From the NCBI RefSeq assembly GCF_041146395.1, contig NC_090989.1, forward strand, positions 280,828,343-280,892,342: a stretch of 64,000 nt of DNA, written 5' to 3'. Below, one piece after another: positions 1 to 18,094 of the stretch (within the stretch, counting starts at the first letter, position 1; each line of letters opens with the position of its first letter). Both the position numbers and the translations under genes were made by a program. The notes below the pieces were generated by a model. The model searched no databases and had not been told where the DNA came from. It saw only the letters and a list, made by a program, of their open reading frames with translations. Source of the stretch: Eulemur rufifrons (taxonomy: Eukaryota; Chordata; Mammalia; Primates; Lemuridae).

Positions 1-11
1 CACAATTTATT

Positions 12-100
12 TCTCCCATCCAAGTACTAACCAGGCCCGACCCTACTTAGCTTCTGAGATAGATGAGATCAGGTGCGTTCAGGGTGGTATGGCCATAGAC
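12..100 (-). pseudogene. 5S rRNA retropseudogene, 3'-truncated
   Basis: The minus strand reads as 5S rRNA nucleotides 1-90, with about six substitutions and one deleted base. The last ~31 nt of the 121-nt RNA are missing, so box C of the internal promoter is cut. The insert is flanked by near-identical 13-bp direct repeats at 1-13 and 101-113 with one mismatch, which indicates retrotransposition. There is no A-tail. The left repeat touches the window edge and could be longer. Confidence 0.85.
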
Positions 101-131
101 CACAGTTTATTTCTAAAATTTAAAAATGTAG

Positions 132-1079
<948 letters not shown>

Positions 1080-2169
1080 TAAACTATTACTTCTTGGAGT
1101 CCTTCAACTTAGAGTCTGTTCAGATTTGTATAATTTCACCTTTTGCTGGCTTTTGAACCTGGGAGGAGTTGGCACTAAGCAATCTTATTTCTTCCTCTTC
1201 TCTTCCAAGGGCATCTTTCCTGGAACACCAGGGAGAGTGTATAGGAGCCTTACTTTTTGGGACGGCTTTGCCAGCCTTGGTGTTTATTCACGTCCCATTG
1301 TTTTGTTTAAAAAGCAAATCTGAATATTTCAATAATATACAAACAAAATAAGATGTATAAGCAAAGTGTTTCCATAGCAGAAACCCCATAGTCCAGGACT
1401 CAGAGGGAGCACATTGTTCCCATTCAAGGGCTGTTTATTCTTGAGAGGAAGTTAGTTACTGTGACCCACTGCTTGGCAAGAGCATCAAGTCACTGCTTAG
1501 TCCTGAAGGCATCGGCTCAAGGCCTGGTGGGGATAGGTCTCTGTATTGACTTCCAGATGTTTGCCACTGGAGAAAATAGCTTCAAAGCATCTGCCTGGCT
1601 TTTGGCCTTTTTTCTGAAACCCCTGAGGCTTTAACTTCCTGTTCTTGGTTCTTCAGGGAGCAGCTGCATACTCCTGAATTCTCTGTCTCTCTCTGAGAAA
1701 ATTGAAAATGAAATATTACTATTCAGTTAGAGAATAGTGTAAAGTATTTGTTTAAGGCCTATAAACTGAGTACATGATGGTATGTGAATATAGTATAATA
1801 GTATAATATGGATTGATTTAAATTCATAAAATAATCATCCCCAAATACCTCTTTCTCTGAAGCATTGGGGCAGAAATTGAAACCTCTTTAATCCCTAGTG
1901 GCCTCGTTGTCTTCTAAGGGACATGCTCAGAATCTAGTGTATGGGCTCCAGCTGGGTACAGTTGCTGGCACCTATTTGTTGTACTATCCTGTATCCCCAC
2001 CAGATGGAAAGGGTTTCTTGTTTACTTGTGAAGGACCTACATAATCATATTTAGACTAGGTTATGAGGCAGCCATTACTGAGAAAAAAAGTATCCTACAA
2101 ATTTAGCCCATAGAAGGTTTTTCTTTTTTTTTTTTTTAAAGAAAGTTTTACTTCTGCCTTTATTGGAAA

Positions 2170-2410
2170 AGTCAGAACAAGGAGTCAGAAAACCTGATTT
2201 CAAGTGTAAACTTTGACTGTGACTGCCTGTGTGCCTTGCTTCACTTTAAGTCTCTTTTTTCCCCTGGCTGCAAAACTGGGACAATAATAATTGCTCTGCC
2301 TTCCTCTAGGAGTCTTAGATTCTTAGACTGGTTATTTGATTCCCCCCAGAATAATATATATGAGAGGGCTTTGCAAGTCAGGGTGCTATGCAAACGTGAG
2401 GTGCTTATAA
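2170..2410 (-). mobile_element. MIR SINE, degraded
   Basis: On the minus strand the order of the MIR core is visible: a '...GTAAAATGGG' type segment (antisense CTGCAAAACTGGGACAATAA), a preceding 'CTCACTTTAAGTCTC'-like piece and an end near GCTATGCAAACGTGAGGTGCTT. Divergence is high. Confidence 0.55.
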
Positions 2411-2754
2411 AATAATTTAGTTGCCAGGTGTTCAGTGGCATTTTAATTTTCCTTTAGTTAGTGATGGCAATATTGCTGGTTCCCTTATATAAAATTATGG
2501 TAACAGTTTTAAATCTGTTGTTAAATGAAGCTGACCTACTTTGTACAAGTCTCATCTCTAACTTTTGTTGGAGTATAGAGTACATACAGGAACATCTCAT
2601 TTAAGACCCAACCTCCCCCCTCCCCAACCCCCCACCCCACCACCCCCAGTTTTCCCAGGAGTCTTATGGCCAGTTCTGGTAGGTGGGAAATCCAGGTGAT
2701 ATAAAGGCATGTGGCTTCATGGATGCCAGGTACATTTCACAGGCTCTAGCCCCT

Positions 2755-2945
2755 TAAACTAGAAGGAACTGAGAGATCTTTGCTTCATTTAGTGAGGCCC
2801 AGAGAGCGGAAATGAGAGACATGGCCAGCATCACCTGACAGAGCTGGAGTTGAAACCTAGGTCTCAACTCTGAGTGTAGGTAGAACTAGTGTTTGAGCCT
2901 AGGTTGGTGTGGCTTCAGAGCTTTGTTCTTTCTATCACGGCACTG
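2755..2945 (+). mobile_element. MIR-like SINE fragment
   Basis: The segment keeps the MIR order: GAGGCCCAGAGAG, then a CACCTGACAGAGCTGGAGTTG piece, then an end at a 'TTCTATCACGGCACTGCC'-like terminus. It is strongly diverged. Confidence 0.4.
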
Positions 2946-3269
2946 CCCCAGCATTGATGTTTTAACTATGGACTGCAAGTCAAGGTTGCCAGGGTGTGTG
3001 AGTGAGCACAGGTTTTGCCCCTGGGTAAGTCTCATTGCCATTCAGTAGTGACAGACTGCTCTGGCCTTAACTTCTTTTTTGACCTTCAAGTAGGTGGGCA
3101 CCAGGACAGGAAAGTACTGAGGAGGAAATGAGCCCGGAAACTGAATGTGCGTCAGTTTGTGGCATGCTCTCATTGTCACTCTGTGCAAGGTCCCTTTCCT
3201 ATTATTATTCCCCTTTACTTCCTGTCCCCTCTCCCACTCCTTCTCAGCATGGATAACCACTCAGATGTG

Positions 3270-4460
3270 TTTAAAATGCATTTTTGGATATGTGTTTTTT
3301 TATGAATGAGAATATTTATTGGTGGTGTGTGTATTTTAAATATGTATAAACTGTACTGTTCTTGTACATTTTTCACTCAGTAATACCTTTTTTAAGATCT
3401 GGCCCCCTGGCTACATGTGCATCCAGTTCACTGATCTTTACCCTACTCCAGAGCATGCCGTGCCCTGCATCCCCACATTTTACTGCTCTGTCCCTTTAGT
3501 GACGGACACATGCCTAGGTTGCATCCATCTCCCTGCTACGCCAGCAGTGCTGTCATGAACCTCCCTCCTGCTCCTGAGATCCCCTGTGGGTCTGTGCAGC
3601 CCAGGAACTACAGTCCCAGAAGGAGGCACGCTGGGTCGTAGGTAGACTCTCGTTTAATTTCACTGAGTGCTGCCCGGTTGCTCACCAGTATGGCCGCACC
3701 AGTTTATATTTCTGCCAGCGGTGCATGAGGGTTCCTGTTTCCCCATGTACTCCCCAGTACTGATGCCTTAATTTTTGCCAGTCTAATGGGTGTAACTGGT
3801 ACCTTGTTTTATTTTGCATTTTTCTTAATATTAGTGATGTGGATTATCATTTCAGGGACTTGTTAAACATTTGAGTTTTCCCTCTTGTGACTGCCTGTAT
3901 TCTTTGCATATTTTTCTATTGGGTTTTCTTTTTCTTGTTGCTCAATCCTTTGTCTGTCTTAGATATTGCAAATTTCTTCTTCCAGTCTGTTAAACTTGTC
4001 TGTGGTATTCATCACTGAATAAAAATCTTTCATTTTAGTAGAGTCAAAGCTGTAATTTTAGTTTTTTGGGCAGTGCCTCTTGGATCCTAAGAAGCCCTTT
4101 TCTACTCTAAGTTCACAAAATGTATATTTTATATTTAGAGCTGAAATCCATACGGAATCCCCTTATACGTAAATGTGGAGTAGACATCCAGCTTTGTTCT
4201 TTCGTATAAGTTTGAGCTGATTTTTTCCCATGTCAATTATTACACAATCTATCCTTTTCCCACCAATTTGCTGTCAGCTTATCATATAACAAGCTTCCAC
4301 ACATGCATGAATCTATTTCTGAGTTCTCTAGTCTATTCCATTGGTCTGAATAACAAACTGCACCTCTTAACACATTTTTTACTGCTCTGGCTTTGCAGAA
4401 CATCTTGATATCTGAGAGTGTGAGTTCTCTCCCTGTGGCTCTTACTCAAGTCTTTGTATA
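3270..4460 (-). mobile_element. Ancient L1 (L1M-type) 3' fragment
   Basis: The plus strand shows antisense L1 ORF2-end/3'UTR features: 'TTTTTGCCAGTCTAATGGGTGT', 'TCTTTGCATATTTTTCTATTGGG', 'TCTGTTAAACTTGTCTGTGG' and 'TCTATTCCATTGGTCTGAA'. No open reading frame survives. The boundaries are approximate. Confidence 0.65.
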
Positions 4461-5128
4461 TTAATACTTTATTAATAGAGTTTTCCGTTTTTCTTGCATA
4501 ATGGTCTTATCTGTCGTATTAAGTCTTAGGGGCAGGTGGGAAGGAATAGAGGAATTTAGTGCCTGGCAGCCCAAAGGCAGACTAGTCCCTATGGAGGCAT
4601 TGGGGTGTGAGTGGGTGTTTTTTCCCCCGGCCTGCGGTGTTTGGCAGGCACCAGCCGTTGGAGGGGAGGGGCATGATCCCCGTGCCTCCCCTTGCCATCC
4701 TGCTGCTGACGCCCAGCCCTCCTCTGCTCTGGGCTGCAGGCTTCCCCCGTAGCTGCACCAGATCGCTTTCTGCTTTCCTAGGGATTCCATACTGTTTTCT
4801 CAGATCCATCTGCCTCGTTCTTGGCTTTCCCAGGGTGGTTTCTGGGGAGGAAGCCGGCAGACTGTGCTAGAATTCCATCCTGTCAGGACTCGGAACCATC
4901 CTGTCTGGCTTCAGAGCATAACTCTCAGTTCCATTCATATATTCAGCTGGATGTTAGAGATGATTGTACGACTCCATTCGAGGCCTTTTCTACCAGCAAA
5001 AACTACTTTTTTAAAAAAAGATTTCGTGTTTGTGGTTCGGTCAGATTATGTTTAGTGCATCTCCTTATAAACATAGCTGATGCCTAGAGCTTTGGCTGTC
5101 CCTTGGGGCGGATAGAATCGTCTTTTAA

Positions 5129-6908
<1,780 letters not shown>

Positions 6909-6982
6909 ATCGACTACCACTACATCTCCTCCCAGGGCTTTCCTATTGAAGGTTGGGCTGTTGTGTACTACATAACTCACCT
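6909..6982 (+). CDS. GPR107: GPR107 coding exon: loop into helix 3
   Basis: The exon is 74 bp, from acceptor GATTTCAG to donor GTAAGT, starting in phase 0 and leaving two bases (CT) for a split Leu codon. It encodes IDYHYISSQGFPIEGWAVVY followed by YITHL, a conserved, aromatic-rich segment between helices 2 and 3. Confidence 0.96.
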
Positions 6983-7312
6983 GTAAGTATGCAGGTACAT
7001 GTGAAATACTCGTACCGTGAATGACATACAAGAGAAGTGGGGCTAGGCAGCATCCTGCCCCAAATTGACTGGCCCTGCCCCCCTGTGTCAGGCCGTCTGG
7101 GCCCTTGCCATACTAAAGGTGTGTGGTGCACAGGTGGCTGTCCAGACTTGAGAATTTGGGCTCGTTGGCTTGCTTCTGCCTCTCTGCGGCCATTAGCTGT
7201 TCAGGTAGCAGGTACAGAGCTAACTGTGTGCCCTGAAAGGAGTTTTGCTCCCATATGATGTATTTCCTGAATTTGGCTGCCTGTCTTTTACAAGAAGCAT
7301 GTGAACTCATAG

Positions 7313-8738
<1,426 letters not shown>

Positions 8739-8981
8739 TAAGTAACCCACGGGGTGGGCGTTTGCATGATGTGACAGCTTGGCTGCCAAGCCCGACAGCT
8801 GAACTGGCCATTCCCAAATTGATCTGAATCATACAGGATATGTGTTTGAAAGTAGAACTTCCTGGGTCCCAGACTGACCTTCATCAGTCCTAGGGGCAGG
8901 CCCCTGTGTCTTTATCAAGTTACCCAGGGGATTCTGGTAGAGCTAGTCTGGCACCATGGGCTGGTCATGTAGCATAGTTCT

Positions 8982-9496
<515 letters not shown>

Positions 9497-10841
9497 TAGC
9501 ACAGTTCTAAGACAACAGAGAAGAGTTAGGAAACGAGAACTTAGTAGCAACATAAAATGGCAGCCTGAATTTGGTGGAGGGAGAGTTGGAGAAATCCCAT
9601 AAGTAGCCATTTCTTGCCAAGTTACATGGAAATGAGGAGGGACGTTAACAAAACTAGTGATAGTTCTCAGCACGTAAACATTTTCAGTATCTTCAGAACA
9701 GTTTGCTCCATTCCTGGAAATGGAAGTTTAGATGCATAGATTGTGTTTGATTACGTGGAAAGAAGTGTAGGTGCCCAGTCAGTGGTTGATGAGAAAGAAT
9801 ATCCTTGTTAAATCACATGCAAAGTGATGGACCTTCTCGGTTCAGTAAGAACCTAGTAGAGGAAAGAAGGCTAGCAAGAATAAAACACTTGGTTCACCTT
9901 TATCTATGATCTAGTAGTTCCTTGGCTATTTGAATGTAATTGATTCTTTTGAAATGAAATTTAAAAAAATAGATTTGCCTGCCTTCTATTAGAAGTGAGA
10001 TGCTTCATATTGCAATGCCCCATGCAGTAAATTCATATGTTTTAGGCTCCTGGAGTTTGTCCGTTACTCTGATTATTTAGAACATGGTGCCAGTGGGGCG
10101 TAATCCTCATTCCAGCCAGTTAGGTTCACTCTTCACCCTAATTCCATGAGACTTCACACATGGTCTGCGTCAGTTCAGCAGACGGCTACCAGCATAGAAG
10201 AGGAAATACTGAAGCATCTTTTTAATCACCACAACCTTCTGCCATCCTGTCCGGGAATAAGTAACTTGGGCATCTGTAACATGGGGTGGCCAGCATCATC
10301 TCCAGATAGAAGAGAGCATCTTATTGGGGAACAGAGGTGGAGACCCTATTCTAACATACACCACTGTTAGAACAGTCAAATATAAGGAACCCAGATGAGC
10401 TACAGAGGTACAAGTGGCCCTTTCCTGCCACTTGTTAGTTATAGCTCTAATGAATAGATGTCAAATGGCAAGAGTCCTTAAGGTAAAGTCCTGAAAATTA
10501 CTGTAAAATGGAAAAAAGATCAATAAGTATTAGAGAAGTGATTTAAGAAATGGCATCAATAATATTTTTAAATATTCCTGTTCAGCTAGCATTGGTTCAA
10601 GGCCAGCTCTGTGCTGGTTAACTTCCCAGTGCTGCTCCATTCAGTTCTCAAACAGCCCACTCTCACAGGTGGGCAAACTGAGGCTTTAGGAGACGTGATT
10701 TCTTTGCCAACAAGAGTGACAGTGTCAGACCCTGGCTCCCTTCCCTGGCGCAGTCCTGTCTGCCTGCACCCTGCTCACCCCTTAGGGCAGTTTCTCCATT
10801 TGTTGCTTTGGACTATGCCTAGAGCTCTGATCTACAGCTTC

Positions 10842-11178
10842 TTTTTTTTTTTTTTTTTTTTTGAGACAGAGTCTTACTCTGTTGCTGGGCTAGGGTGCCA
10901 TGGCGTCAGCCTAGCTCACAGCAACCTCAAACTCCTGGGCTCAAGCGATCCTACTGCCTCAGCCTCTCAAGTAGCTGGGACTACAGGCATGCACCACCAT
11001 GCCCAGCTAATTGGTTCTATATATTTTTAGTTGTCCAGCTAATTTCTTTCTATTTTTTTAGTTGAGATGGGGGTCTCACTCTTGCTCAGGCTGGTCTCAA
11101 ACTCCTGAGCTCAAGCGATCCGCCTTCCTCGGCTTCCCAGAGTGCTAGGATTACAGGCGTGAGCCACCGCGTCCGGCC
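10842..11178 (-). mobile_element. Strepsirrhine-type Alu
   Basis: A T-run is followed by GAGACAGAGTCTTACTCTG, 'GCGTCAGCCTAGCTCACAGC', the lemur middle segment (TATATATTTTTAGTTGTCCA) and an end at GCGTCCGGCC. The target duplication TACAGCTTCTT is at 10833 and 11179. Confidence 0.95.
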
Positions 11179-11770
11179 TACAGCTTCTTTAATAGTGTTG
11201 TTGTTCCCCTGCCTGAACTGTCACGATGGTAGTTAATTACTGGCGCATCATAGCCAAAAAAAAGACTCCCTGGAGGCTGGCATTTTTCAGTGGAGTTATA
11301 AATCTCCACTCAATGAAATGAGCTTGCAGGAAGCCTTGTGTTCCCAGGTCCTGGACCTAGACTTTAGAAGTTGACCCGTGACTTTCTTGTAGGGTCGGTT
11401 CTCTCCCCATGGCAGGTGAGCTCAGAGATGCTTCATTGTCTTAGGACTGTTGGGTGGGGGGATGGTTGTGGGGATGAGAAGCTCAGTAGAGGGTGGGAGT
11501 GTAAAAGTGTGTTCTCTCCTCACAATCTAGCGGCTGCAGGCTTACATGTTCGCCAGCAGAGGGCGTCTTTACCTCTCAGCCTTGAGCACCATACATGGCC
11601 GAGTGTTGATTATCCCAGATCCCTTTTTTAGGGACAGTGCTCTAAAATTATCTAGTCCAACCTTTCAGTTTATAATTGAGGAATTCAAGGCCTCAAGTTA
11701 CTAGTGCTGGAAATAGAGAGGAACGCAAATTTGTCAGCTAACCTTTTGTTCTCCAAATGTTTATTTTTAG

Positions 11771-11814
11771 GTCAATCAGACATTTGCAAGAAGCGTCAGC
11801 AACAGATGGAAAAG
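11771..11814 (+). CDS. GPR107: GPR107 coding exon: loop 5-6, with GC donor
   Basis: The exon is 44 bp, from acceptor TTTTTAG. Its first base completes Trp, it encodes SIRHLQEASATDGK, and it ends with one base of an Ala codon. The downstream junction AAAG|GCAAGT is a GC donor, not GT; joining to the exon at 35603 gives the expected GK-AAIN sequence. Reading through the donor would add 14 residues after Lys229 and stop at 11856-11858, removing helices 6 and 7. Confidence 0.93.
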
Positions 11815-14652
11815 GCAAGTTCCCTCGTGCTCTTTTTGTGCTGCTCAGCTTTCCCTGAGCCCACATTCGGGGCATTGCTGAGAGGTGGAGGCAGGCCTGT
11901 TGAGTCTCAAGGTCCCATCTTCCTGGGGGACAGGCTGGGGGAGTCCTGGGGGCCCACTTTGTAAGAGCAGCGGGGACTGTTGGGTGGAAAAGCAGATGTT
12001 GAACACTTCAGAGACTGGGGGTGTAAGGCTTGGGGGTAGCTGCTGCTTGTTGAAATGATGATTCATTTCATTTCCACCCGTGATTGTGATTTTCACCTTC
12101 TCAAAACTGAGTCAGAAAGAAAATCTTGTCTTAGAAGGCCCAGATGACACTTTACTGTGCGAACAGGAGGTATAATGGATTGGAGATGGCTGTGTGTAAA
12201 GCAGCCCTTCCTGCTGACTTAACACACTTTCAAAATAGATGTGTCGGTATTAATTTAAAATGAGTCTCTGATGCCAGAAAGAACCTTTAAAACTATTTGA
12301 TATTTAAATAGTCCTGCCATTATAACCCTTTTGTATCTCCTTGATTTTGCAACCATTCCTCCTAAGTCAGAAAAAAGCTACAAAGAAAATGTTTTGTATG
12401 TTTCTGGGCCTATTTGAATAATGTCTACCACAGGCTGCCATGGCTCCAATGGGAATTTCAGACGGCAGTGCTCTGTGGAAGGCTGGAGCTGCCTTTGGAT
12501 CCGTGAAATCACACACCTAATGCTGACATTAACATTCTTTAAGGCAGATTATTTATTACCAATAATAAAAAGAAATAGGTTTTTTTGGTTAATAAAGTTT
12601 TGTTGCCGACCTTTTTTCTGATTATAAAGATAATATGGATTTATCTTTAGAAATTTGGAAAGCATTATAGTGGTTACAAATCTTATTTCACAAAGTTGGT
12701 ATATAACTAATATCCCATCATTTCTTTAAATTGAATTAAACATGACCTCAGGGCTTCACCCAGGGTCAGGTAAGATCCTGGGTTCTTATTTAGAGCACAG
12801 TATTCTGGAAGATCTCTTTAGTTTTGGCCCATAATATTTACGTCATGATTCTTGCTGTCTCGATTCACGCAACTCCTGCTGCTGGGTGGCCTGTGTGTGT
12901 GGGTCTTGTGCAGGCTGGGAGCCCCGGCCAGGCTCCCTAGGCCTACCCAGCTTCTTGAGTGTGGCCGGTGCCTGCTTTTGTCTTCTTTCTCGTCCTGGGA
13001 GATAGCCCTTCTCTCTTCTCCTCTCATTTTTTCCCCTCAAAGGCACTGAATTCCTTTCTTTTCCCTCTGGAATACCCCTGTGATAAATTCTTCTCAGTGA
13101 GTTTAAGCTGGAATGTTGTCTGCGAAAGCCTCTGCTTTTAGCCTGGCTACATAGCCTTTCCTGGAGGCCCTCCTGCCTTCTTGGAATGGGGTAAAGGAAA
13201 CACAAAAAACAAAGTATCAATTAAAATTTTACTAAAGCATCCTGCCACAAACACAAAAACCCAAGGTAAAAAAGTAAAAATCTACCTCCTGAAAATAATT
13301 AGAGATATTCTTGTCTTTTCCCCCCACTTCTATCCATGTTATATTAAAAGGTGGTTTTATTATTTTTGTAACTTAGTGAATAGGTTTTTTTCTTATGTTA
13401 ATATAATGCAATGAGACCTTTTAACTTTTTGGTCTTATACCCTTCAGTATTTCCAAGTTAGTTTTCCTGGCTATTTGGCTGAAAATGTTAAAAAATCCCA
13501 AGGGCAGTGTTTTCCAGGTGCTAAAGTTTATCTGCATTTTTCTTCTTGGCTCCGCCCTGCCGCCTGTGTGAACTCTCTGGCCCGCCCTTCCTGCTCCCTT
13601 CCTCCTTCGTCCCTCTGACCCTGCTGCCTCTTCATCTTCTTGTCTTGTGTTTGCGGGCTGGGGGTGCCGCGGTGACTAACTGTCTCAGTGACCACTGACT
13701 CCACCCAAGGTTGGTCCTTAGCTGAGGATCTTAGTAAAGTGCTCTGCCTGGGACAGATGGCACAGCAGGTGAGGCCCAAGATGGGGTCAGCATTGCCTTC
13801 CAGCATGTGAAGTAAAGAGAAACTGTACAGAACCGGGATAGATGCTTTTGTCCTGGCCTGGGGCACATTAGGTAGTTGCTCATTTTTTCCACCAGGTGAC
13901 AGCATGGGACCTCTTCTGAGAATGAATGTAAAAGGAAATCACATAGGCAAACCAGGGCTTATATCCCCTGTTCTCAGGATGACGTGTGTTAAGGAATCAC
14001 CCATTTCTCATCAGCAAATGTCATAAACTCTTTGAAGCGGGGACAGAGTAGATTAGAAGGGGAGTATCTTCTCAATTCACGTTCTTTTCTCTGAATTGAT
14101 TTTGGTTTGGGCCATGGGGTACTTTTGAGCATTACTGAATGGTTATGCCTGTGACACTCCCAGAGTGAGGGCAGGCATGTGTCCACAGCTGAAGTCCCCC
14201 CTGCAGAGAAGTCTCAGGAGTAGCACTGTGTGCTGGCAGGCCGGTCTGGGGTGTGGCTGCAGTGTGGCCCAGCCAGGAAAGGTGGAATGAGCATACTGCC
14301 AGCCAGTGGCTCCGGGATCAGTGGACCCATTGACCCGCTGTGCTCCTCAGTTCACCCCTCCTGAGATCTGGCTCGTCCTAGAGGCCCTGAGAGCATGAAG
14401 ACCAGGAGCAATAACGTCTCCAGTTGGATTTGGAAGCATTTTGCTGGATAGTTTCTGACATTCTGATTCCTGTTCTTAGCTTCCTTATTCCACTGACTCA
14501 TTGCATGGTCTTGACAGTAACCTGAGCTTAAGAATCTCAGTTTAGGTGCAGTCCAGGCTGAGTTATTGCAAGTGAGCAAAATGCTGTTTGTTGTTCTTCC
14601 TGCATTTGGGTTGAATATAGCTTTCAGCGGGTATTTGTTTGGACTTTATTTA

Positions 14653-15002
<350 letters not shown>

Positions 15003-15987
15003 TAAGGTTGAAGCTGCTGACTATCCTTAGACCATGTCTTTGTCTCTTGTATCACGTGCTATGGCTTCTCTCAGGTCCTCTGTCATTTAGATTCACTGCT
15101 GCACTGCATCCCTGAGAGGGAGCTTCATTGCGTCTTGGACAGGCACACCTAGCTCCGTTCCACGGTGTTTCTCCTGCCAAGATTTACTGGCTGTTCCTGC
15201 CCTTGAGCTTGCTTCCCTGTTTCCCCTCCTTTCTGTCATTACCATATAGGACTGGCTTGGAGATATACACCATAAATTTAATTAATAGTCTCTGCTTCTG
15301 ATCATCCTTTTTTTGGCCTTGTGTTTCAGAGGAAAAGTCAGAAGAAGTATTCTGAAGAATCTTAGCTTTTATGGAGCTTCAGAAACATTTAAACAAATGA
15401 CAGTTGGCTAGTTGCAGAGTTTACGGAGGAGTGGCTTCATTCTTAGCTGCTGCCATGTTCTAAAAGGAGCTGTAGCCATGAGAGGTGTTGTTAGGGCAGC
15501 AGTTCTCAAGGGGGTCCTCAGGGTCAAACCTATTTTTATAATCATACGTTATTAGCCTTTTTACTGTTGACGTTTGCCCTGATGGTGCAAAAGCAATGGT
15601 GGGTAAAACTGCTGGCACCTTCACATGATTCAGGGCTATGGCACTGAACTCTACTAATAGCCATTGCATTCTGCACTGCCACCTACTTACAGGGGGTGAA
15701 AAAGCCTTGTTTCACTTAAGAATGGACTTGATGAAGTGATAAAAACTGTTAATGTTATTAAATTTCAGCCCTTGCATCCATATCTTGTAATATTCTTTGT
15801 GACAAAATGGGAAGTATGCATAAAGTCCTTGAAGTATGATTGTCATGGTCTTGAGGAAAAAGCCTGTGTGCGATTATCTGAGTTGCAAGCTAAACTAGCC
15901 ACTTTTCTCATGGAACACCATTTTTATTTGAAAGAATCACTGACTGTTATGGTTACTCAGACTTGGGTTTTTGGCAGACATTTTCTT

Positions 15988-16342
15988 TTCTTTTTTGTTT
16001 CTTTTTCTTTTTTTTTGGAGACAGAGTCTTGCTCTTTTGCCCTGGCTAGAGTGCTGTGGTGTCAGCCTAGCTCACCTCAAACACCTCAACCTCAAACTCC
16101 TGGGCTTAAGCGATCCTCTGCCTTAGCCTCCTGAGTAGCTGGGACTACAGGCATGTGCCACCATGCCTGGCTAATTTTTTTCTATATATATTTTTAGCTG
16201 TCCAGATCATTTCTTTCTATTTTTAGTAGAGATAGGGTCTCGCTCTTGCCCAGGCTGGTCTCGAACTCCTGACCTTGAGCAATCCTCCCGCCTTGGCCTC
16301 CCAGAGTGCTAGGATTATAGGCGTGAGCCACTGCACCCAGCC
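15988..16342 (-). mobile_element. Strepsirrhine-type Alu inside the hAT remnant
   Basis: A T-rich tail, both monomers and the lemur middle segment are present, ending at CTGCACCCAGCC. The target duplication GCAGACATTTTCTT / GCAGATATTTTCTT flanks it (about 15974 and 16345). Confidence 0.95.
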
Positions 16343-17083
16343 TTGCAGATATTTTCTTGAAAATGAATGAAATGACATTATACTTTAAGAAAAATAACTG
16401 ACAGTATTTGTTGCCAGTGATAAAATTTGTGCCTTCAAGTGAAAATTAGAATTTAGGAAAACGTATCCACCACTATAAGCATGATAGTTTCCCAGTTCTT
16501 ATAAGACATCTGATGTAAGCAGAGATGTGATATTAACAATGTGCTTTTTTTAATTTTATAATAAAATATTTGGCAGAGCTGCATAACTCACTGAAAAATA
16601 TCTTCCGCCAGACCAATGCATGATGTTCCACAGTCATGCATGGGTAAAAGAGCCATTCTGAGTGCAGGATGGAGCAGTGGAATTTAATGTAACAGAGAGT
16701 GAAAAGTTCACTGATGCGGTTTCAGATTCCCCCACCTCACTAATGTTTAGAAGCCACCACTTGTCAACTTTTAATGTAAAATCAGACTATTCAGTTATCT
16801 AAAAAGGCCTACGTCCACCTGTGCGTGGCCTTATTTTCTTCACGTACTTCAACCAAAATGCTCCCTCACAGCAGACTGGATGCCGAAGCAAACGCGAGCA
16901 CCCAGCCGCATTGTATTAGGCTGGGCATTAAAGAGAGTTACAAAGGTGGAAAATAATTCTATTATTATTAACTTTTTGGAAGAGGTTTTTTTTTTTTTAA
17001 CAAAAAATGTTATTTATATTAACGTATAATGGGTTTGTTTTAAATGGATTATTAAATATTTTTGAAATTTCTGTTTCATTTTC

Positions 17084-17314
<231 letters not shown>

Positions 17315-17734
17315 TTTCATTTTCTAGTATGATAAATAAACATAGACGTTACCACATAAACAAAAACTCTTTGGGGTCTTCAGTCATTTTTAAAAGTATA
17401 AAGGGATCGTGAGACCGAAAGATTAAGAACCGTCATATTAAAGATGAGGTCCCTTAAATGTCTTATGGTCATGGCGACCATGAACGTGAGTGAAAGTCTT
17501 CCTAGTTCTTTTCTTCCTTCCTATTGAGCTTATTTCAGACTTACTTGATCAGATGCTTGTGGTTATTTAAGATGCCCATTAGCTCAGGGCAACAAAAGAA
17601 CATGTTTTATTTGGGTACGTCCGCATGAAAAGACCTAATGAAAAACCTATTGGAGAGAGAACAAGAGAAATAATCATTGTGTGCATCCTGGTTGCAACTC
17701 ATGTTTATATAGTCCTTTTTTTTCATTCTTGCTT

Positions 17735-17875
17735 TCCTTAGACTGGTGGTTCTTATCGCTTCTGGGGGTGCTAGATCTATTTGAGAACTTAGAGTATAAC
17801 CCTCCCCATGTATATATGAAGTTTTTCGTGCAATTTCATGGGATTTGTGGACCCCAGGTTTAATAACCCCTTTTT
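17735..17875 (+). mobile_element. hAT-type non-autonomous repeat (MER-like)
   Basis: The segment starts with GTGGTTCTTATCGC and ends GTGGACCCCAGGTTTAATAACCCC, which are degraded hAT-type inverted ends. The interior is short and non-coding. Confidence 0.5.
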
Positions 17876-18094
17876 TAGATAAATTTAAATCATCTTGTTA
17901 CTCTTGTACAGTGATTTGGATGGAAACACACCAGCATAATTATGATGTGAGATTCCCAGGAGAGATCGGAGAGAATACAGAATGCATTGAACTCTGCAGC
18001 AAGTTTCCGCTTGCTTTTTCTTTCCTACCCCTTCCTCTGGAGTGCACCTCAAAGAGCATTTCTGCTCTGGTATTTTTTTTCTTTTCTTTTTCTT

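Noticed and set aside
15736..16134. 132-codon plus-strand open frame as a gene
   Set aside because: It joins decayed hAT transposase sequence to an inserted Alu. It is a chance fusion across a repeat boundary.
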